From contig JABVXU010000190.1 in NCBI GenBank assembly GCA_013365365.1, forward strand, positions 35,866-99,865: 64,000 bases of DNA. Direction: 5' to 3'. The position numbers were made by a program, and so were the translations under genes. Each line of letters starts with the position of its first letter. Within the stretch, counting starts at the first letter, position 1. Positions 1-13,924 of this stretch are shown one piece after another. The notes under the pieces were generated by a model, which was given only the letters and a program-made list of their open reading frames with translations, was not told the DNA's origin and did not search any database. The stretch comes from Cruorifilaria tuberocauda. Taxonomy: Eukaryota; Nematoda; Chromadorea; Rhabditida; Onchocercidae.

Positions 1-2331
1 GAATTTTCCTCTCTCAAATTGTTCATTTTTATAATTTTCAATTGTAGTAACTTTCAGTCTTTTTGGATGTCTTCAAGTATGTTAGTCTATTGTTTTCTAA
101 ATGATAATATTGATAATGATAACAGATGAGAGATATGATTATGAATAATGATATGATTTATGAATGTAATCGTTTCCTTTTCATTCATTGTTTTTTTATG
201 TTTCATTTTATCATCATATTTTAATTTTTAGCTTGTCATCTATTACTGTTTATTGATTAAATTTAGCAAAGCTTTGTACGAAATTTATTTGACAATGTGA
301 TTACAATCAAATTTGAAGATGTTTTTTCTTTCTCAGATTGAAAACATTTTACAAAATATTTAAAAATTACTTTAATTTTGTTAGATACTTAGAAATTTTT
401 TCTCCAACGTAAATCAACTTGAATCAAGTCCAACTCCAAACTTCTCCAGCTGCAGCCTTCTCCAACTCCCTTTCAGGTTTATTCTTTTTATAACAGTGGA
501 AAATTCAATCTTTGTTACAAAAAAAATTAAACCTTTACAGATAACTTTTATAGGATTTCCTTTCTGTTTCATAGACGAAAGTGATTTAATAGAAGAAATG
601 GAGATTTGGTAAATATTCCAAGATAGTAAATAGTAGAGAAAACAAGTTTTCTTGACATAATTATTTATAGAATTTCTTTTCAGAATGTTATGTGCTAATT
701 TCATCTCCTAATTAAGTGTAAATCTTGTTTCATGAAATAGAAACAATCTTTGTTGAAATATGAAAAGTCTGATTTAAATACTCTCTTTCGATTCCTTCCT
801 TTCTCTTTTTTTCTTAAATCATTATTTATTAGATAATATATACCTTTTTTAGTAAAAATTCACTTTTTTTTAGTCTTACTAATAGTTTATTTATCAGTTG
901 TTTACTTTGAAATTTATTGATTAAAAATTTTCCCTCAATTTATTCATTTTTTTTTCCAATGAAGAGATGAAGCATATGCTAATATTTGTTAGCTAATATA
1001 AGCTAATATTTCAGTGAAAATTTAACATCGCTATTTTGATGTATTTTACATCCGAGGAAGAAAATAGAGCAAAAGGAAAAACGATTAAAAAATAGAAATT
1101 ACAATTACAAATTGGTTTATATATTTTACTAATCAACTGGAAATGTTTTCATTTTTTTGATTACCTGTTGTAATTACCAAAGTGATGATAATTTCCTATG
1201 CTTTTAAATATTCATTTTATCGGTCATAACGATAAAAACAGGTTTCCTCTTTTTTTTGAATCAATAAGCGAACATTAATTGTGATGAAGAAATGTGCAAT
1301 TATTTAGATATTATTTGATTAACAGGTTATTTGTCGTCATTTATTGATTTCATACAGAGCTGCAAACCTGTATTTGATTAGTATTATTATTGACCTAATT
1401 CTTGATTATATGTTACACGCGATATTCCTAGAATATTATTAAATTTATCATTATAGCAATAGTGATTATCATTATTGATTCTATTGATATGAAAATAACT
1501 GATAAGGATATTTGTTTTTGTTGTTGTTGTTTTTTTCTCTTCTAAATCATTGGAATTTCCATTACTCATTACAGCAAATAATGTAATGTGCACTTTTTTC
1601 TTTTCATTCATTTTGCATTGCCATTTTTATAAATTTCTCGATCAATATTCGATCAATCTTGATATATTATTTGCATCTTTTAATAGCTTACAAATTTCTT
1701 GCTTATTAATCAATAAGGCTAAATTAAACTAATAAGTATGCAATAAATGTGTTTAAATATTTTTCAAAAAAAAAAATGAGAAATTTTTATTCTTATTATT
1801 CTAAGAAAAATAAAAACGATAAGTCGTATTTTATGAAAAAGAAATAATATGAAATTTTTATTTAAATTAACGAAATTTATTTATTATTTTATTGTTTAGC
1901 AATTATGTTATTGTAGATTCCATTACAATCTAATTATTACTTTTTAAAATGATTTTGATAATCATGAAAATGAAAGATAGCATATATTGTTATAAAATTG
2001 AAATACACTGGAAATGATTACCATTATGCCGTAATTTTTAAGAGAAATCATTGTCTGTTATAAAAGCCGAATAATAGTTTCTTTTTTTTCTTTCTCATGA
2101 AAGAAAGTATTTCAGTTTACTTATTTTGTATGGTCAATTTTAAATTAATTTAAATTTAATTATCATTCTACTTCTTTCATTTTACTTTTCTTTTATTTTG
2201 TTTTTACTTTTTTTAATTTTATTATTATATTATATCATTTTATTTATCATTTTAGTATATTTCATTTTATCATTTTGTTTTTTAATATTTCCCCCCTTTT
2301 TCCTTTTTCTTTTTCTTGCTTTTCAGCACAA
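1..2331. other. AT-rich upstream region without a recognised gene
   Basis: I see no exon with family similarity here. The sequence is AT-rich with poly-T and poly-A runs. A less AT-rich patch at about 420-478 is built from imperfect CTCCA-type repeats (CTCCAAACTTCTCCAGCTGC and neighbours) and stands out, but it has no clear coding frame. The right end is a long pyrimidine tract finishing in TTTTCAG at 2326, the acceptor just before the esterase start codon. It could serve either an upstream intron or SL trans-splicing. Confidence 0.5.
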
Positions 2332-5300
2332 ATGATGAAATTAAATGAAAAACGGGAACAACGTGAACAACGTAAGTCACGACAGATTCATACGAAAAGT
2401 GGTATTGTCGAAGGAAAGCAATTACATTGCAATAAAGGTCCTATTGATATCTTTCTTGGTATACCATACGCAAAACCACCGATCGGCGAACGTCGATTCA
2501 AGGTTAGTTTGTATTTTAATCCCTTAAATTTCATTTTAGCAAAAATTAAAAAAAATAGCGCACAGTGAAAAAAGCTAAATTAAATGGAAATTAAAAAAAA
2601 TTTTTTTAATGTCAAAGTTTTTTTTTCTGGTAAAAATTTTCAAATGCATGTGAATAATGAATGATTATTTCGCTCACTGTTTGTTCATTAGGATTTAAAA
2701 TGAATTAAAGAAGAGAAATGATTAAATACTCTTTTGTAATGAAAAAATTAAATTAAATTTTTTAATGATTGCTTTTTTTCTTTCCAATTTTTGTTTTTTA
2801 AAATCGAAAATCGATGTTCGAGAATGTGATGGAAATTGTCGTTGTTGTTTGTTTGTTATTTATGTTTAATTGTTTTTTTTTGCTTTTTTATAAGGTTGTA
2901 TTTTTTAATTTGACGATGTATTTTTTTGTTGTTGAATATGATTTTATTGGCTTATAATGATAATTTATATTAGGTCCTAATCCTAACGATCAAAGAATGA
3001 TTTTTATAGTTTTCAAGTATTCTTTTATATTTTAAACCTTTTTTAGAAGCCTGAAGCGATTTCCCCATGGGATGGTATTATGAAGTGTAAACGTTATCAA
3101 AGTCGAGCGCCTCAAAAAGATTTTTTTTGGGATCGAATAGATTTAGGTGTTGGAAAGAATGAAGATTGTCTCTATTTGAATATTATCGCACCGGGATGGA
3201 AGCCACAACCTGAATTTGTAAGTGATAACTTATTGATTCTTAATAAATTCAATATTATAGTCTTTCGTGGCGAAATTAAATATCGATGATTTATTTAAGT
3301 TGTTTTTCATTTAAATAGCATATGATCAGTGACTTTGGTGGGATACATTTAGTTCCGAATGAGCTGAAATTTTAGTTTATCATTTTTAGAATTTTTAAAA
3401 GTTTTTTTTTTCGTAGAATTTCACATATTAATCTTATTTTAGAAAAGTGGTTTCCCAGTGATGTTTTACATTCACGGTGGTGGTTATATGATCGATTCAG
3501 CCGTAAAATATCACTACTCAAAAATTGCTAGGTGATAAAATTTCCTTGAAAATTTTTGAAAGTAATCAAATGATTAATGGATTAAGCAATTCTTTTCTTC
3601 TCTTTTAAATTGCAAAAGATTCATTATCTGCAAATTATATTGCTGAACTTTAGTTAAATGTTTCTGACATTCTATAATTTTTTACTCTCTCATTCAGACT
3701 TTTGGTATGTAAGGATGTAATTGTTGTAACAATCCAATATCGTCTTGGTTTTCTTGGTTTTTTTACCATTGGTAATGAGATTTGTGCGGGAAATTTTGGC
3801 ATTTGGGATCAGGTTTTTCATTTTCCTATTTATTATTCAAATAAATAAAAAAAATTTTTTTTTTAAAAATTCAACCGAAATTAACCGTACGTATAGGATT
3901 TTATTGCTAAAAATATTTATGCAGATTATGGCCTTAAAATGGGTGAAAGAGAATATCAAATATTTTGGTGGTGATCCTCATCGAATTACTGTTGCTGGAC
4001 AAAGTGCTGGAGCTGCATCTGCTGATCTATTAGCTTTATCACCTCATAGTCGAGGTTTCTTCAGCGATTTATCACTTAATTCTTGACAAATGTTAAGTTA
4101 ACTTTGAAATTTTGTTGTGGTCATAACAAGAGTATATGTAGTGGTGGTAGATGAATATATCGATTGAATTTTTGAAATCAATCAATAAACCAGTTTTTTA
4201 ATCGTATTAATTTATTAATATTTGATAAGAAAGCAATCCTTTTACAAGTGATATTTTAAAATTTTATAAAAAAGCGAATTATTCATTTTCATTTCGTATA
4301 TTTAATTTTTATAGATCTTTTCAAGCAAATCATATTATTAGGCGGTAATGCCGAATGTCCTTGGGCAGTATCAGATGTTAAAACAGTAAGCAATTATTGT
4401 TATCAACAAGCTAGAAAGTTAGGATGGCAAGGTAAAAATTCCACTTATTAATTTCATTTTCTATTATTCTGTAACGTTACAAAATTGCACTTATTCCTAC
4501 TATATACCGTTTTGGTAATCATTATTTCAGGTACAGATAATGCAGAAATGATGAAATTTCTTCGTAAACTACCAGCTTCAAAATTTGCTGGTAAATTAAT
4601 TGGTAATAAAGAACTGTTTACCACTGGTCGTTTACCATTAACACCAGTTATTGATGGTGATTTATTACCGTGTTCAATTATGGAACTTCGAAAGCAAACA
4701 CCCACAAAACCTTCGTTTGTTGGTCTCACCGAGGATGAGGGCCAACTTTTTGGTATTATTGTTTATGTTATTTAAACAAAATTAGTCATTTAATTAAGTA
4801 CCATGTAATTTTATTTATTCATTCATAAAATGAACTTAATTAAATTATATTCATTATTGAATCATCCGGCAAATATTTCATATGATACATATTATTTTTC
4901 ATTGAAAAAATATTTTTGATCAGAAAAAGAAATCTATTGCAATAAAGTTTTCAGCAGCAATTGGTCGAATGCCATGCGATATGAAAGATATTGAATTGGG
5001 AATTCGATTACTAGCGAATAGTACTAAAGATAGTGGAATTGATACTGAAAAATTGATCCATCAAATTTACTTAAATCGTGGTGATAGTAATATTAAGAAT
5101 CGAGGAAATATTCAACGAGCCTTTATTGATGTAACGTGAAACTTTCATTTTTTTTTTCTGATTCTTAATCATCAAATGATGTGTTTATAATCATATATTT
5201 GCATAATATATTTGATCAAACAAGTAAGTAAGCAAAGAAATAAAGAATTAAAGTGGTTGAAACTGTGAATAAAAGAGAAATAGGAAAAAAATGTTGGCGA

Positions 5301-7231
5301 AGAAATAATTAACAGATTGATCGAGTATTATCTAAATATCATCAAATTAGAAATAAATGTGAAATTTCGAATCAAGCATTTGATAATTTAAAAGTTGAAA
5401 TGATCGAATATCCATTCGAGATTTCAGATAATTCTTTCTGAGATTGCAACGTGAATATTTTATAAATCAGGCTAGTTAAGGTTTTAAGTTAACATTTGGA
5501 TTTATAACTATTATGAAATATGATAATTAAATTAATTTGGAATTTCAGTAAATCTCATAACTTTAATCTTAATTTCAATCTTATCAATTTCTTTTGTCAT
5601 TTATTAACATAGTTTTGATTGCTTTATATCACTGGAATTTTTCGATACTTACTTCATTAGCTATAATTGTAACTGAAAAATCAAGTATAATCTTAAAATT
5701 ATTTCTTTTAATTTAATCATTTTCATTATTCGAAATCAATCTCTCAATATGTGTTGCAAAGAATTGAGTAAAATTAAACCGGGAATTAATTTAATAGAAA
5801 TGAATTAATTAATTGTAGATGCTTAGTGATTTAACCAGTAATTATGGTACACGATTATATGTGGATGAATTGGTTGAGCGAGGTGAAACCGTTTATATGT
5901 ATTCGTTAGAGTATTGTAATCCGGCATGCTATGGTTTATTCAATTTTTATCTTCCGTACAAAAGTTTGTTCCGGTTTTTGATTTTCATGAATTGATATGA
6001 TTGTAAATAATGTTTATAATAATGCAAAAAATCACTTTAACAATTAGAAAATTATCTCTTGAAATGATAATTTACTATAGTTTACCTGAAATAGTTGACA
6101 AATAGCTTGATAATATTGTTTTTGATTTCGGTTCTGTTATGTTTAGTTAGATTATCAATGACAACTTAATCATACATCCAACGCTTAAACTTCTAATGAT
6201 TTATTTTTTTAAATAAATTGTGATATCAATTAAATATATCACTTATCCTTGACACTTTAGCAGCAACACATGGAGTAGATTTAATCTATCTTATGGATGC
6301 AAATGTTTTCTTATCACCGTTCTTTAAAACAGCAATTGATAAACAAATCACGCAATTTTTAACACAAGCTGTAGTTAATTTTATCAAATATCGGTTAGTA
6401 AATTCCACCGTTGTCTTTCTTTCTTTTTTCTATTTTATGTTTTTGAAATTACAGTTTGACATGTAAAAGAAACCTTTGTTTTTCGAATTTAAATTGTTCC
6501 TATTAATCAGTCTTTTTTTTCGTTCTTCGTTTTTCGCTACCCATTATTCATTACTACAATTTATTTCGGTGTTTTGCTACCGATTTCAATTCCAATTTTA
6601 GAATGAAGCCAAAAATTCGGGTTTCATTGAAAATCAGAATTTGTCATTTTATTACTAAGTAATTTCAAAAGTTACCTAATTCATGACGTCTAATTTCTGT
6701 GCAAAGGAACGGTTTTCTTATGACATCTCAAGTATAAAAATAACAACACATGTAGAAGATGTAAAATTAGGATTTCAATTATTCAAACCAAAATATTGCA
6801 ATTTGATTAATTGAAACAACAAGCAGTAAGATTTAATTATTTTGAAATAATTAATACATTTGTTGATATGAAATTTGTTCCGATTTATTGCAAATTTTAA
6901 TATTTCATTTGAATTCAATGAGCAATAAAAATTTTCATTTGTTTATTATGAGGATATAAATATACTAATAGATTAATTATTTGTTTGAAATTAAGTTTAA
7001 ATCTTTCAGAATTTATGTAAATTGCCGGTAAATGATTTCATTTATTCCAGTAATCCAAATATTATCAATGAAAAAATGGATCAAGTATTTCCATGTGTTT
7101 GGAAACCGGTAACGTTAGATGTTCCGGAACAACATTTACGAATTGCAAATACTATCGAAATGCGTGATGAATTTAAGAATGGACGAATGAAACGATTAAA
7201 AGATACTTTTGGTAAATTAATTCCGCAATGA
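2332..7231 (+). CDS. Type-B carboxylesterase (cholinesterase-like alpha/beta hydrolase)
   Basis: This enzyme should hydrolyse carboxylic esters. Eleven exons join in frame to 564 residues, a normal family length: 2332-2502, 3047-3217, 3443-3531, 3698-3812, 3925-4054, 4315-4431, 4531-4752, 4955-5130, 5819-5963, 6261-6397, 7010-7231. Visible landmarks are the oxyanion-hole HGGG (about residues 125-128), GNFGIWDQ, and the nucleophile elbow GQSAG with Ser209 (GQSAG instead of the commoner GESAG). The acidic residue is in EDEG (about Glu334) and the catalytic His in THGVD (about 449), so the triad is complete. The conserved EDCLYLNI is also present. The start MMKLNEK lies 6 nt after a TTTTCAG acceptor. 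There is no signal peptide, so a cytosolic location is inferred, unless another 5' exon exists. Two choices remain uncertain: the exon 8 acceptor (4954, picked for phase) and the exon 10 start (6261 or 6264). The paralogue within the large nematode esterase family cannot be assigned. Confidence 0.9.
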
Positions 7232-8139
7232 ACAATTCATTCATCTTGTGTTTTAAATGAATTAATTTTATTATATTAAAATTTTAATTGACTATAATAA
7301 TTGTACACTTTAATTACTTAATATTCTAATCCATGAGTATAATCTTAACCAAAATATAACCATTTCGAATATTTTCATTTATTTGAAGACATTTTTAAAT
7401 GAGCAAAATAATTAAAAAATTTCAACAATTAAACGTATTTTTGTTGAAAAAGCATGGCAATTTTAATTTTTACATTTTATTTAATTATAATTAAGCAAAA
7501 AAGGAAAAGAATAATTAAGAAATGCAAAAACTTCTAAAAAAGGAGTATTTACAGAGAAATGTTTACAAAGACATAACATTCAGCTCTTTTAGGAGGAAAG
7601 CTAAATTTAAAAATTTTTTCAAATTTGAGAAATTTTATTTATTTTATGAATCATTCTGTTATTTATATTCTCATTTTCAAATATTATTCTGAAATATTTC
7701 ACAAAAATATTTCACTTAATGCTTTTCAGTTATAGAAAATATTCAAATTTCATAATCACAAAATTGTTGAAGATTATGAAAAAAACAATTCAATCAATTG
7801 CTTGGTTGTTTCACTGTTTTTTTTAATTTGTAAAACATCCTTTTAATATTCACGTAAACGTGAAGGTGATGTAAGAATAACCGTAAAGATGACGTTACAG
7901 TATGTTATGTATGTCTTACTGCATTTTGTATTTTATCTTCTCAAAAATTTTGTATTTCTTTTCCTTTTAAATAATTTTTAATGATAATTCATAGTTTACT
8001 GTTCATTGTTATTCATCATTTGTATGAAATCATTTATATGAAATTTATACGAAATCATCATTTGTATGAAAAATCAACTTTCGACTTTTTATACGAAACA
8101 ATAAACAATTGTGAAATGGATTTTAGAATCTTCGTTTCC
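7232..8139. other. Convergent 3' intergenic region
   Basis: This is the space between the stop codons of the esterase (plus) and the acid phosphatase (minus). It is AT-rich and should hold both 3' UTRs. No coding similarity or strong structure is seen. Confidence 0.6.
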
Positions 8140-11100
8140 TCAAAGTATCTGTTGTAGTACTTGTTGATGGCATTCCTTCTTAATATCTATCGGCAAATAA
8201 TCCTTTTGTCCAACAATAAACTTTTCCAATGGGCAAAGATCAGATGTTTGTGAACAATTTCGTATCAAGTGGGTCATCGATTTTGGTTCATCCGAATAGA
8301 TACTTGAATATAGAAACTGAAAGTTAATTCAAAATCAAAATACGAAAGTGAGAGGAATAGATGATGTTCGATTTTGTTTCAAAATTGACTGATTGGATGG
8401 TTTTTTTACTTGCAGAAATTTATGACGGATAGAGTTATCATAACATTTCTACTTCGAAAAACAGCTATTAAAAAAAATTGAAAAACTTAATTTTCACTCA
8501 ATTCATACTTTTATTCATAAATTTCAATTAATGATTTTTAATAGTTCCTCAATCAAATAATTCAAATAATAAACTTTAATGTAAGGTTGATCGTTAAATC
8601 GATAAAGTTCGAAAGATGCGGTAGCACCATATTGTGGATTGTAGATATCCATATTCTCAGATGTTATTCCCAATGCAATTAACGCGGCGGAAATTGTTAC
8701 ATCGTGCTATAGCTTGATATCTTATCAGCAAAATTTGAAAAAAATGAATTAATTTGCCAAAAGTCGAATTAAAATTAAGATTTTTGAATTGAAAACCAAA
8801 ATCCTGTATTTCAAATTTAAAATGAAATTTTGATTTCAATGTTATATTTTCCTATAACGATAAAACTTTAAAATGCAATCAATAAGTTTAAAATTTTAAA
8901 TATACAGCAGATAATCCGTAGAATTTGATACGTTTGTACCAAATACATTTGCTATTATCATCGTTCATACATTCCCATTTCCGTTGTAACTTATCAATGA
9001 TACCATTTAATATGGCACCTCCACGTAATCGAATTAATCTACTCTTTGTTCCGAAATATTTTGCATCGCCAAATCTTTAATTAATTTTAAATTTAAGTTC
9101 CAACAAACCCAAATTATGAAACTTAAAGCTGACAATATGAACTGCTTAGCAAATTTTTCAAAAATATTATAAAAAGGATAAAAAAGAAATAAATTTCTTA
9201 TCCAACAATTTAATTGTATTAAAATTAAAATTTCAATGATACAAAAGCAATTTCGATGGAACTATGAAGTCAATATGCGACGAACTATTAAATTTTGCAG
9301 AGAAAAAAGTAATTAAATTTCCATACTTACCGGTATTTTCGTCTTTCCATCTGTAAAATTTGCATTTCTTTTTCAATATTTGCTGTAAACCATTCCGGCA
9401 GTTTTAAGTTATGAAAACGCTGCAATTGTTAAAACTGGAAATGAAATTAAATTAAATTTATATCGTTTCGATATTTTACTAATAGTAATTACTAATAATA
9501 ATCATCTTTCACCTGATGTTGATATTGATATCACAGAATGATAAGATTTCCGCATCAAATCTTAATACCATTACAAAAAAAAAAGTTGTAACAAAAAATC
9601 ACAAAGAATTAATTAATTAATTAATCTTACTTCAACATTTAACGTATCCAAAAGGCTACCGAAACGTTCGTCCAATCGAAGCTTTTCATAGCCTGTCACA
9701 TTCGACAAATACGCAAACAGATCCTTAATTTTTTCAGCTTTAATAAGCAAACAATACACAAAGTTTAATTCCGAAAATTAGTTTGAAAAGGATAAATTGA
9801 AATGTTAACAACCTCAATGACGAAAAAAAAGAGTTCATATTTATAAAAATCGTTCAGAAATTGAATTCAGTTAAAGGTATGACTAGATATAAGATAAATT
9901 AAATGGTATCATCATTCTTTGGTGCATTTCTCTTTTTCTTGCTCATGCTTTCCTCGCCTTATCAAATTTCAAAATATTATTTACCTGATATTTTATCATT
10001 GTTTCATTAAAATCATCACTCAGGAATGCTTTGCTTTCCAATAGTTGAGCTTGTTTGCAATGATGATATGGATTACCGATCTATTAGAGATTACGCATAA
10101 ATAAACTTTTTACCTGTCACCAATTAAACCAATGAAATTTATTCGCTTAAAATTTTTGCTTTTCCAACAAAATAGTCTTGACATTAATCCATTATTCATA
10201 ATTTGATTAATTAAAAGGAAATACTATCATAGCTTAATATGTAATTAATTATTAGCACAATTAATATGTAAATATTAGGCTATTGAAATAGCTTGACATG
10301 CTAAAATAGGCAATCATGCAATCTCATAAACAGATTGTAATCTTTCCCCAGCCTATTTGATTATGGGAGATCTCGAAATGCAAACATGATCATGTTTGAG
10401 TTCCACTGTATGAACGGGAATTGGTATCCAACCGCGGGGCCAATTAATTTCCTCGCTTTCTTTCGGATAATCTTTTCCGGCAACTCCATTAGGAAACATT
10501 CCCGCTAAAACTGCCATCGCACTTGAAATAGTTCTATTTACATCCGTACTTCGAATATATATCTGTCAATAAATTTTATTGAAATTTTTTAATAAAATTT
10601 AATGAAAAATTATTGTTTTTACACAATTCAATAAATTTGAAAATCCACCGATATAACAAATAATTAATTTAATAATGCTCTAAATATAAATTAATTCTTT
10701 CCGCTTGAAATAGACGTATGATAAAGTATAACCTATGATAACGCATGATTTAAGGTTAGTTCTACTTTTTTCGACAAAATTTTAACTGATAAATCAATAC
10801 CTCTCCGCCGCAATAATTTTTTGATAAGAATGATGGTGTGCAGTTGATATAATGTTGATAGAAACGTTTTCCAACTTTAAATAATTGCTGCATACCAATC
10901 TATAAGAAAGGAAAATCCTAAATCTTATTACTAAACTACTGTGAAAATTTCCTTAATATTTATTTATTAAAAATTAAATAAAGAGAAAAATCGCTAGATT
11001 AACCTCAGTAAGTTCACCTATTCCATTAGGCCATGTTGATTCATTATATGGATCATTTGGATATATTATCAATGGACTTCGATCACCGTGTCTCCATAAC

Positions 11101-11415
11101 TGTAATAATTAAACATACAAGTTATTGATTTTTATCTAAAACACTCTAATTAATACAAATCATTTAAATGATAATATACAGAATACTGCTGCAACAATGA
11201 AAAAATTTTTTAAGAAAAAAAACAGTAATAACAGCATGGACGAAAAGAAGTTCAGGTGATTTCGATTTCTCATTTTGCATGGAAATATTTTCGATTAAAG
11301 AATCGGTAAGATTTGACGCTTCCGTTTCATTCCATTCAGGCGAAAAAGCAGTTGAATTCATCCATTCCTCAGCAAAACAACCAGAAGAAAAGAGCAAAAT
11401 TAAAATTTTTAGCAT
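8140..11415 (-). CDS. Secreted histidine acid phosphatase
   Basis: This is a phosphomonoesterase of the histidine-phosphatase superfamily. Ten exons on the minus strand join to 436 residues: 11415-11233, 11099-11004, 10899-10801, 10562-10386, 10080-9985, 9723-9631, 9419-9331, 9074-8906, 8706-8575, 8316-8140. The start [18 protein letters not shown] gives a clear signal peptide. An in-frame upstream Met at 11478 would bury it, so I prefer 11415. The phosphate-binding RHGDRSP (about residues 64-70) and the proton-donor HD pair ([13 protein letters not shown], about 335-336) are both intact, as are LLFVHALWRHGD and the C-terminal cysteines ([12 protein letters not shown]). Several N-glycosylation sequons lie near the N terminus (NST, NET, NLT, NIS). 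There is no C-terminal membrane segment, so a secreted or luminal enzyme is expected, as for C. elegans intestinal acid phosphatases. The exon 6 acceptor (9724) is not pyrimidine-rich and was chosen for phase. Confidence 0.9.
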
Positions 11416-13924
11416 AAAGAATCTGAAAGAAAAAGTGGAAATCCATTTTCTGTCTTTATGAAAATCAAAAAGAACCATCCATCAACATGGTTATACTTCC
11501 TATATTTTAATTATTAAACATTTAATGTTTGAATAATTAGGTAATTTTAGTAGTAATTGAATTGGAAAAATATTCAACAACGAAATAAACGTTGACAAAA
11601 AGTAATGAAATAAACAATGGAATGAAAGATAATTAATTAGAAATTTTATAGAAAACATGAAAGAGAGGAATGAAGCAAGTAATGAATTAAATCCAATTGA
11701 AATACATTAATTAATTCAATTCATTTCTCATTTTCTGCTAAAAGCATCATTTTCCCTTATTGATCTCCAATGTTTTAATTGTTTTTATAAGATGAAATGT
11801 GACATTTATCACAATTAATTTCATTCCAATTCCCTTTTACCCTTTAAATTTATATTTCATTTGTTTAAATTGAAAAAAGGCTAAAAGCAAAAAAGAAAAT
11901 GGCTTAACAAAATTTTGCTAATTTGAAATAACTAACTGTCTGAGGAAATTATATAAATAAATTAAAATTTGATAAATGATGTTTTTTACAGAAAAAAACT
12001 GAAATGATATAATTTGAAACAGTGTAATGATAATAAGATAATTCCTATTTACTTAATTTATTTTCTGCAATTTTAGTCAAAATTTAATTTGTATGAAATT
12101 TCTAATCAAAAAAATTAAAAAGAATATAATAGCTCAAAAGATGAAATGTGAAATTTATGTTGGAAGAAACCTAATTTAATGAAAAAATTTCCATTGAGAG
12201 TAATATCGAGCAAAACCATTTAATCAATTTTCTTTTTATATTTCATGCAATAAATACGTAAATATTTACATTTATAAATATATTAGAAATCATTGTGGCA
12301 TTGGGATAAAAGGCACATTTAATTATATTTTATTCATTAATTTTAGCTATTAACTAATAGCTATTATATAAGCAAATGTAATTGAAAACCTGGAACATGA
12401 CTTTCTATCAACCAATATTTTACTATTTATTCATTATGCTTTAATAAATTAGAGTGAAGAAAAAAAATACTTTATTTAGGTATTTCGTATAATAGAATAC
12501 CTGTAGCAATGCTATTTTCATCAACTAATCGTTTCTTCTTTTTGGATACATATTTTTACTTTATTGCATCAATTTTTAGAATAGTGAAGATTCATTCCAT
12601 AAAAATTGTTATCATTAGATCTGTTAATAAATTTCATGACTTATCGAATTACTTCTTTATCATTAAATATAAATACCCTATAAACGAACTAGGAAGTTTT
12701 AAGAAATTATAATTTTGAATTAATATATTGGAATCCATAAAATGGTCAAATTTCTGATAATCAAAATCAAGCATAAATACCTTTTGACCTCTAGACAATA
12801 GAACTTTAAATGTACTCGAAATTTCTTTATAATAAGCCTTTCAAAATTCATAATCTTCTCTAGGAAGTTGTATTTATGAAATAACGTAAATTCTATTGTA
12901 ATGGACCAATTTCTGATGCATGTAAAGCACAGCTTTTCTGCTAAGCCCCATTGCTTCTTTTTATTTTCAGCTCAAAATTCTATTATAAAATAATGCCCCT
13001 AAGTGACTCAATTCCTTCCATCATTTCTTAATATCCATTCGTGAAAACGCTGAGATTTCAAACTGTCAATCCACACGGTGAATTAATGAATGAATGGATT
13101 AAAAGCAGATAGCTGGTGGATTATATCGTGAAACTTCTAACTTACGATCGCGTTGTACCGAAAAACAAAACTGTACACAAGCCTACTGTCTGAATTGTCC
13201 AAAATATCATTGTATTTTTCAAAAAAGAAACTACAAGTACAAACGATATGATAATGATGACATATACATGGAAAATAAATAAGAGAGCAAACGAAGTAGC
13301 ACAAGTGAAACGACTGAATTTGGAATAAAATTCTAGCATTAACTTATCATCTTGATAAATATATCAAGAAATTTTAAACAGTAAGTATATCCTTCACAAA
13401 AAGATTCAGAATGCCAATACATGAAGTTGATGTGTTCTGATTGAAAATACGAACTTTTTCCCACTCTCTCGTCTCTCTCCTTGAAATTATTAGTTCAGAG
13501 TAATGAGTTTGTTTTCTGCGTAAGACTTTTGCATATCACATATCAATAGAAAAATTGGTAAGAGCAAAAAAAATTCAAATGTATAAGCTTGTCAGTATTT
13601 TCAAGTTTTGAAAGTAATTTCTATCAATTTGTTACGGGAATAATCTGTTTCATTGAAATCTTAACATCAAAACAGCCAAGTGCTTTATAAGAATGTGAAA
13701 AACGTGAAAAATCGAGAAATATTTGCCAAAATAGAAAAATTCTAATAAACCACCCAATCCGGTTTTCAAATTGAAAAATTTCCATTATAAATGCTATAAA
13801 AATGGGAATTTTTCTTATTGGAAAAGCTGAAAATGATTCGAGGGTCACTGCAGGTATTCGAAGAATTTTTCACAACTGAAAAATAATTGCGATATAGCAA
13901 CGATTTATAAAGCGAACATTTCAT
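11416..13924. other. Intergenic region between acid phosphatase and PEX14
   Basis: About 2.5 kb of AT-rich sequence between the 5' end of the acid phosphatase and the 3' end of PEX14, both on the minus strand. It should contain the phosphatase promoter. I find no convincing exon. The short hydrophobic frame at 13142-13339 has no family signature. Confidence 0.5.

Noticed and set aside
414..704. Minus-strand ORF with LKGSWRRLQLEKFGVGL
   Set aside because: The GC-richer patch is made of imperfect CTCCA repeats. No acceptor, domain or partner exon was found.
13142..13339. Hydrophobic minus-strand ORF that could be a membrane protein
   Set aside because: AT-rich composition explains the hydrophobicity. 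There are no motifs and no supporting splice or initiation signals.
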